64,000 nt of DNA from Voacanga thouarsii (Eukaryota > Streptophyta > Magnoliopsida > Gentianales > Apocynaceae), in NCBI GenBank assembly GCA_026120185.1, contig JANUWF010002017.1, positions 558,001 through 622,000 on the forward strand, in the 5' to 3' direction. Of the stretch, positions 57,606-64,000 are shown piece after piece (positions within the stretch are counted from its first letter, which is position 1; the number at the start of each line of letters is the position of its first letter). A program made the position numbers and the translations under genes. The notes under the pieces are model-generated. The model was given only the letters and a program-made list of their open reading frames with translations, ran no database searches and was not told the origin of the DNA.

Positions 57606-59757
57606 ATGGGCACTATTGAAAACACTCGAGTCTTGTCGATTTAGCCTTTGTTGTATTTGTATATATCACTAACTTTTTTTTTGTTAGGTACTTTGTGAAT
57701 ATTTAAATCTTTTTATTCGTATATGATTTTATTTTTTTTAAAAAAAATTTTGCTATTCTTTATTTTTCTTTTTGATTTGATTTTTTTTTCTTTGAGTTTG
57801 AGGTTAACATCTTTATGGACAATTATTTTTGGGCACCAAATTAAAGGAGTTACATTGATGATAGATTGGCAAAATTACAAGCTCACATTGAAATTTTTTG
57901 TGAGACGTCATTAGAAGAAATAGTGAATTCTTTTGTTGCCAATACAAATTCATCTATTTAGTGGCATGAAAAAGCTTCCCAACGATTGTGCAATCAAAAG
58001 ACACAATTAGCTAAGATTGTTGGGGAGACTCTTGTGCTCATGCTGGCCTGTACAATTGACCATGGAGAAGAGAGAGGCTAGGAGGGACAACTGCACAATG
58101 TGGCAAGAGAAGTATTTGATTCTACTTTACATGCTAATAATCCTAATTTCTCTTTGTCACATGATTTTTTAGGTTCCCCAAATTATTGGCGAATAATGGT
58201 CCAATAATAATGTGTTGAATTTACCATACCTCAAAGAGTTGGATCTTTGTATTTGTAGATATGGTGCAAAGTAAGGATTTCTTGATCCCATCTCTAAGAA
58301 CTCAATTACTAAGTTTAAAGGGGAATTTTCATTGTGACAAATTTGTTGAAGGGTTCACTGGTGATGGCAAGATTGATGCATTCTTTAGATACCATGTGTA
58401 CTCATATGTTGAAAATAATATTTGTGTGTCTAAAGGGTTGTTAGAGAATGAGGTTTATGTGGTTTTCTTTGCTAAGAAAAATTATTTTCTTGAATATTAC
58501 CTTTTTCAGAAACCTCCATTCTTTTTACATCCATCATGCCTATCTTCTACTTTGAGCTTTAATTTTTTTTGCAAAGGTTTGATGAGAAAGTATGATGAGT
58601 GGAAAGAGTTTGTATCTTTGTTTTGTATTTAGTTTTGTTAGGTATCTTTTTTCCTAGTAATAAGGAGACTATGTCCCAGTTTAAGTGTGAGGGAGTGAGT
58701 CATTGTTTTTATTCTTAGGAGTTTTATTAGTCTTTCTTGTGTTTTATTTTTGGTTAGTATTTTCTTTGTTTTTTTTATGAGTTTTTAATTTTGTAAATTT
58801 GAATAAATATTTCTGGAAAAAGCACTTCTGTTCTTCTCCAAGTTTTAATATTTATTAGAGCATTATTGCACTTGGGGAGTATTGCTTAACTTTTTACCGC
58901 ATTTATTATTATTATTTTTGGGTCCCTTTGGAGATGCTATCTTGTGCTAGTTTTTGGCTAATGAGAACGTTATCCATTTTAAGTGTAGGAGAGTGGTTTG
59001 TTGATATTCTTTGTCTAGATTTTTATCAATTATCTTGGTGTTTTCTTGGTATCAACTAAAATTTTTAAAATTTGAAAAATTGGAAATTGTAGATCTAAAT
59101 TAAACTTGTTTGTCTACAATGAAGTTATTATTTCTTTTTAATTTTAGGTATAGATTTTGAAGGCTTAAAATGACAAAAGTCATCAAATCGAAAGTAAGCT
59201 AGCAAAACGAAAAATTTACCTCTGTGATTGAATGACCCTCTTCACATTGATGTAGAAGTCTATACAAGGAAACTCAAAGCTGTTGGATCATGTCTTTGTA
59301 AACATCCACTGCATCTCATTCGCGCGAAGCCTTTGATCTTCTGAAATGGTGCCCATAGCACAGCCGGTGAAAGCGTAAAGAAGTCGGTTTGATAAGCTTT
59401 TGGTTTCAGTGAATAGGTTTGTTCTCAGTGAAAGAAAATGAACCACGAAATGCACTGGGTTTCCTTTACTTCTTTGTGATTGAAATTGAAAAGCCTATTT
59501 CACCAATTGCATGAAGACCTTTTCATTTCTTTTCACCATTCCCTGAGAGAGAGCATCCAATTGCATGAAAACATAAAGCATCTATGCTTTCTATTATCCT
59601 TCATGCAAAACAACACTGGATTCATCCCGTGTTGTCTTTTTTATTTTTTTTATTTTAATTAATTAATTAATTTAATTTTTTAAAATTTTATTTTACCCTT
59701 GGTCTTATTACCCTTGGAGAATTGATTTGTCATAAGCTATTGCTTAGTATTTTAATT
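57606..59757 (+). other. Pol-less internal region of family-B element
   Basis: About 2.2 kb between primer site and PPT. A Gag-like start may exist near 57806-58260 (DRLAKLQAHIEIFCETSLEE) with stops. The ORF 58261-58632 (123 codons, from MVQSKDFLIPSLRTQ to VSLFCI) is not recognised. No protease, RT, RNase H or integrase motif is visible. Two PPT-like blocks occur inside, TTTAAGTGTGAGGGAGTG at about 58680 and TTTTAAGTGTAGGAGAGTGG at about 58977. The element is therefore probably non-autonomous. Confidence 0.6.
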
Positions 59758-59800
59758 CTTGCTTGCTTGAGGACAAGCAAAGTTTAAGTGCAGGGGAATG
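59758..59800 (+). promoter_or_regulatory. Polypurine tract of family-B element
   Basis: CTTGAGGACAAGCAAAG, then TTTAAGTGCAGGGGAATG, directly before TGATAGGGGC. It parallels the PPT at 2505-2545. Confidence 0.75.
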
Positions 59801-60717
59801 TGATAGGGGCTCAATTCATCAATACCTTCCAAGTTATTTGAGAATATTTAGTGATACATTTGATGTAATTACTTGTCATATTCTTTCATATTTGATATTT
59901 TACATTTGGAAAGATATTTTGGTATTTTGTTGCAGAATGAAGGAAAAAACGATGAAAAATCGTTACTGTTGTAGGGCACGACTGGTGCTGGCAGTGCTGT
60001 GCGTAGTTGACACTGGCCCTAGGTTGGAATATGGGAAAAAGCCATATATATATATATACAAAGAGCACATTGTGCACGACAAATGCATGGCCGGTGCTGA
60101 CTGTGAAGGACTGAGCCGTTGCCGGTCCAATGCAGTTTTAAGGTAGCAGGTTTCTTTTTTCAAGCAGAATTTGGTAATTTCAGTTGTATTCCTTTGGGAA
60201 CTCTTTCAACGATGGAAACAAACTCTTGTAGGCATTTTTTGGCAATTAGAACTTCTAAAAATACAAGATAATAACATTGCACAAAATAGTTTTCAATTAT
60301 TCAATGTAATATCTTTAGAAAATTCATAGAGAAACACCAAGATTTACGAGAATGAAGGAGAATTCTTGGAGAAGAAGAGGAGGTTGCTCAAGAAGGTTCC
60401 AAGGAAGAAGAAGGCGGCTTGCTGGTCAATGAGTGGTTTATTTTTCTCTTCTTTGTAATTTATTGACAATTTGAGATTGATGTTTTAGTTGTTTGTAAAG
60501 GATATTCTTTTGGATTTATGACGTTGTATTGATTTTAGTTCTTTAATTAATTGATTATTATTCTTGGTATTTGATTACTTATTTTTATTAAGGAATTGAT
60601 TGATTGATTCTTCATATTAACTTACTTGAAAAGAGGTTAATTGTGGTTTCAATTTAAATATTTTCTAATTTGTTATCTCTTAACTTGCTTGAAAATAAAG
60701 TTAATTGTCAAGAACTT
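59801..60717 (+). mobile_element. 3' LTR of family B, cut by LINE insertion
   Basis: Matches the 5' LTR at 56176 from its first base to CAAGAACTT at 60717, where the LINE begins. In the 5' LTR the text continues AGGTAATCAAAG. The TATA position reads CTAAAAATAC and is damaged. It contains GC motifs (GGCCGGTGCTGAC) and a short (TA) run at 60043-60058 that the 5' LTR lacks. The remaining 490 bases should lie beyond the window end. Confidence 0.88.
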
Positions 60718-61788
60718 GGGCTCACAAAACAATGGGGAGTTCGAATCAAAGTGCATTCCCATGCTACTGGATGGCTTATATTTCGATTCCAAACTGATGA
60801 TGATAGACAGCAGGTCCTCCAGGGAGGGGGGGGGGGGGCTTATGCAATTTTTGGGCGATCTTTGATGCTTAAAATAATGCCATATGACTTTAATTTTTCT
60901 CTAGCGGATGTGAGCATCATGCTTATATGGATCACGTTTCCTGCCTTGCCTCTCAGTTGCTGGAACATGACTGCCTTAAGCAAAATTACATCGGCTGTGG
61001 GTATACCGATCATGACGAATATGCTTACTGCAACTTTTGATCGACTATCCTATGCTAGAGTTCTTGTCGAAGTTGATGTGGCCAAGCCTCTAGTAAAGAT
61101 GATACCAATTAGAATGCCTTCAGGTAAGATAAAAAACCAGGTAGTGAAATTTGAGTTTGAGCCTTTGTACTGTTCATGTTGCTGCAAATTTGGCCATGTT
61201 ACCGAGGCATGTATGGGGGAAAACATGAAAAGAAAGGAACAGCAAGTGGCTAATAGAAATAAGAGGAATACAAAGGGGCGGATAGGTAGGACAAGGTCTC
61301 CAACTAGGCCAATGTCAGCCTCGGTTAGATAGAACAAAAATATGAGATCAACATCCCTGGTTCGGTCTGATGAGATAGGTGTTGTAAGCAAAGACAAGGG
61401 GAAACAACCGGTTCTTAATTTGGACAAGAATATTGTAAGCAAGGTGCATACCAATGATATCCAAGATCATAGTGGAAATGCTGCAGTTGACATCCCATCC
61501 TTATCGAATGGACCTAGAGACCAACTTACCCACACAAGAGGCCGATCAAGGGTTAGGCGTAGGGGACGGCTGCATTGGCAGAAAAAATTAAATGCACAAG
61601 CTGGACCTAGACAATCATTCTCCCCTTCCCGTTTAGGAGGCTGTGATGAGAAGGTTCCAGTGACCATGGGGAATATTGGTAAAGTGACTACTCAGGCAAC
61701 AAAATTTATTTCTTCGGTATGGAAAAAATATGCCCAGTGGAGTGTTGACTTAATTAGTGTCCAAAGGGCATTAGTTAGCCCACAATGA
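60718..61788 (+). pseudogene. LINE ORF1: DUF4283, CCHC knuckle, basic tail
   Basis: The open frame from 60718 to 61329 has DUF4283 (WGVRIKVHSHATGWLIFRF, AIFGRSLMLKIMPY, LSYARVLVEVDVAK) and a knuckle CSCCCKFGHVTEAC. A G run at 60827-60837 adds an extra glycine stretch after VLQ, possibly slippage. A TAG at 61330 (after ASVR) interrupts it. The second piece, 61342-61788, is basic (RGRSRVRRRGRLHWQ) and ends SVDLISVQRALVSPQ with TGA at 61786-61788, overlapping the ORF2 ATG at 61785 as ATGA. The N-terminus is missing. Confidence 0.88.
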
Positions 61789-64000
61789 GAGTAGCGTGTT
61801 GGAATATTCGAGGGTTTAACATGACCCTCAAACATCACGGGATTCGGAATTTTATTTCTAATCATCGTGTGGACGTTATTGGTTTATTGGAAACAAAGTT
61901 GAATGCTGTTGGGGTGGATAATATTCTACACAAAAAATTCTCTAATTGGTCGGCTTTTCATAACTTGAATGAATCAGAAGGAGGTAGAGTGGTTATCCTA
62001 TGGAATGATGCTACGGTGGATGTTCATTTACTTCACTGCACATAGGGAGGATATTCGGTCCTTATCTTCATTAATTTCGGATCCGTGGATTCTTATGGGT
62101 GATTTCAATTCCTATCTACATATCGAGGATAAACTGGTGGTTCTGTGCCTTCCTCGTATGAAATTAGGGACTTGTCGTCTCTATGTGCGGACATTGGGCT
62201 GAAGGACCTTCCTTATGTTGGATCAAGGTATACTTGGACAAATTCTAGGGTGTGGTCCAAACTTGATAGGGTTATGGGTAATGCAGCATGATTTCAATGT
62301 CCTACACAGGCCTCTGTTGAGTTTTTCCCTATTGGGAGCATTTCTGATCATAGTCCTATTATTTGGTCTGTGGTTGACAACAATGTAAGATATGTACGTC
62401 CATTCAGGTTCCTTAATATTTAGGCTAAACATGATTTATTCCATAATATTGTTTAAGAGGTTTGGGATCAAGAATTCTTGGGTTACCACCAGTTCACTTT
62501 TTGTCATCGCTTGAAGATGCTTAAGGGTTACTTGTCGAAACTAAACAAACAGGAATTCTCTCACATTTCTGAATAGGTTGAATAGGTGAACCAGGCTCTA
62601 CTAAATGCACAACAGCTATTACTTGGCAACCCGGCAGATCAATTTCTTATTGCACAATTCAAGGACTGCAAAAGGTTAGCTTGGTGATTGGCGGAGGCAG
62701 AAATGAAGTTCTACCAGCAACTTGCTAAAGGAAGGTATGTAGCTCTCTTTGACAAGAATACTCATTACTTTTACAACATTGTCAAACGTAATAAAAAGAG
62801 GAACTTCATCTCTTCTATCACTATGGAGAATGGTAGACTGAACAATACCCCAATGGCTCTCGCAGACGAATTTGTTAAATATTACAAGAAGCTTCTGGGG
62901 ACTAAGGTTGAATGCAGGGGAATCAATATGGACTTTGTCAGGGCTGGTCCTTTAGTGCCTCATGATATGATGGTGGATTTGGTTAGGGATATAACTACCC
63001 AGGATATTAGATTAGCTCTATGGGATATTGGGGATTCCAAAGCTCCTGGGCCCGATGGTTACTCGGAATTATTTTTCAAGAAGACTTGGAGTACGGTTGG
63101 GCAGAGTCTGTGTGATGCAGTTATGAAATTCTTTAGTTCGGGGAAAATTCTTAAACAGTTTAATCACTCTATTATTACCCTGGTGCTGAAGAATGCTCAT
63201 GCTGATAGGGTGGGTGACTATCGACCAATATCTTGCTGTAATGTGGTCTATAAGATCATCTCTAAAATTCTATCAGATAGACTAAAATTGGTGGTCCCTT
63301 ATCTAGTGGACAGGGCACAATCCGCATTCATTCACAAAAAACTCATGATTGATAATATCTTACTAGTTCAGGAATTGCTGCGTATGTATAGCCGCAAAAG
63401 AGTTTCTCCACGATGCACATTGAAGGTGGACCTCAGGAAAGCATATGACTCTGTTAGTTGGGATTTCTTATTAGACTTACTGAGCTTGGATTCCCTCATA
63501 TTTTTGTGAATTGGATTAAGCAATGTGTGACCACTTCCTTTTTCTCTGTTGCTATCAATGGAAATGTGCATGGTTACTTTACTGGAGCTAAGGGCCTGCG
63601 GCAAGGAGATCCTCTTTCTCCACTGCTGTTTGTCATATGTTTAGAATATTTCTCAAGGGTTATCAAAGTTCATACACTTGGGACATCATTCTTGTACCAC
63701 CCCAAGTGTAAGGACTTAAGGGTTACCCACCTTGCCTTTGTGGATGACCTCATGTTGTTTTCTAGGGGTGACTGTTCTTCTATCCACATTCTCCTTGACT
63801 GCCTTGAAGAATTCAAAAGTTTTTCAGGTCTTGAAATCAATAAGGATAAATCTAATATTTATATTGCGGGATTGATCCGAATAATCAAGAAACAATTATG
63901 GTAGATACGGGCATTCCTATTGGGGCGCTTCCATTTCACTACCTTGACCTACCAATCATGAATGGTAAAATTAGACTAACTTTCTTCAAACCATTGCTTG
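61785..64000 (+). pseudogene. LINE ORF2: endonuclease and RT, incomplete
   Basis: Starts MRVACWNIRGFNMTLKHHG with the WNIRG and ETKL endonuclease motifs intact, then GDFNSYLHIED and SISDHSPII. A deletion of roughly 100 bp against copy 3 removes the VRITCKVTH-type segment near 62043. RT: 62688-63509 is open (273 codons, AEMKFYQQLAKGRYV, APGPDGYSELFF, YRPISCCNVV, LKVDLRKAYDSVSW). After a one-base shift near 63482 it continues at 63458-63904 with KGLRQGDPLSPLLFV and catalytic FVDD at 63737-63748. The Ala before the Asp pair is Val, as in copy 2. Another shift occurs near 63885. The zf-RVT lies beyond the window. Confidence 0.9.

Larger units (their letters stand above)
60718..64000 (+). mobile_element. 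L1-type LINE, family L1-a copy 4, runs off the window
   Basis: 5'-truncated inside ORF1; the first LINE base is at or near 60718. It carries ORF1 from the DUF4283 domain on and ORF2 up to RT. It is nested in the family-B 3' LTR and is thus the youngest insertion of that nest. The 3' end is not in the window. Confidence 0.92.

Overview
This window looks like plant nuclear DNA, probably from a eudicot with a repeat-rich genome. It is AT-rich and has no bacterial gene layout, no rRNA or tRNA gene that I can see and no long intact host gene. Almost everything recognisable belongs to plant transposable elements: L1-type LINEs with a zf-RVT domain, Ty3/gypsy elements (chromovirus-like and Tat/Athila-like), a Ty1/copia fragment, a CACTA transposon and SINE-like insertions. 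Species cannot be named from the sequence. All family names come from motifs I read by eye; no database search was possible.

Layout. 1-4082: 3' part of a Ty3/gypsy element with a gag zinc-knuckle remnant, no pol, two polypurine-tract motifs and an LTR of family A. About 4090-8601: a decayed LINE (L1-a copy 1). 8602-13994: a long chromovirus-type LTR interrupted by a solo family-A LTR with a perfect 5-bp target duplication; it ends at a Met-tRNA-type primer site. 14585-17564: a minus-strand LTR (family C) interrupted by another solo family-A LTR, also with a perfect 5-bp target duplication. 17993-27046: a minus-strand CACTA element with a nearly complete transposase gene (Transpos_assoc, tnp2, DUF4218 and DUF4216 regions), a copia integrase fragment, a G-rich island, a subterminal repeat array and one terminal inverted repeat. 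27047-28900: probable minus-strand LTR sequence.

29020-48620 holds the only sequence that looks like host DNA. A block at about 29.0-30.4 kb and a block at about 46.8-48.6 kb are diverged copies of each other in the same orientation. Each carries on the minus strand a copy of a small secreted-peptide gene, possibly of the ECA1/prolamin-like class; the copy at 48 kb keeps a signal-peptide exon and an intron, the copy at 30 kb has lost exon 1. Between them lie L1-a copy 2 (31205-34527), full-length L1-a copy 3 (35986-41826, with a 15-bp target duplication) and a second LINE lineage carrying an RNase H domain (about 42650-46640).

49341-64000 is a nest of three elements: a decayed chromovirus (LTR, primer site, gag, protease, RT, RNase H, start of integrase) is broken in its integrase by a pol-less family-B LTR element (56176 onward), whose 3' LTR is broken at 60717/60718 by L1-a copy 4, which runs off the window. 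The genes form no pathway; the window is a record of successive insertions around a duplicated small-peptide locus.
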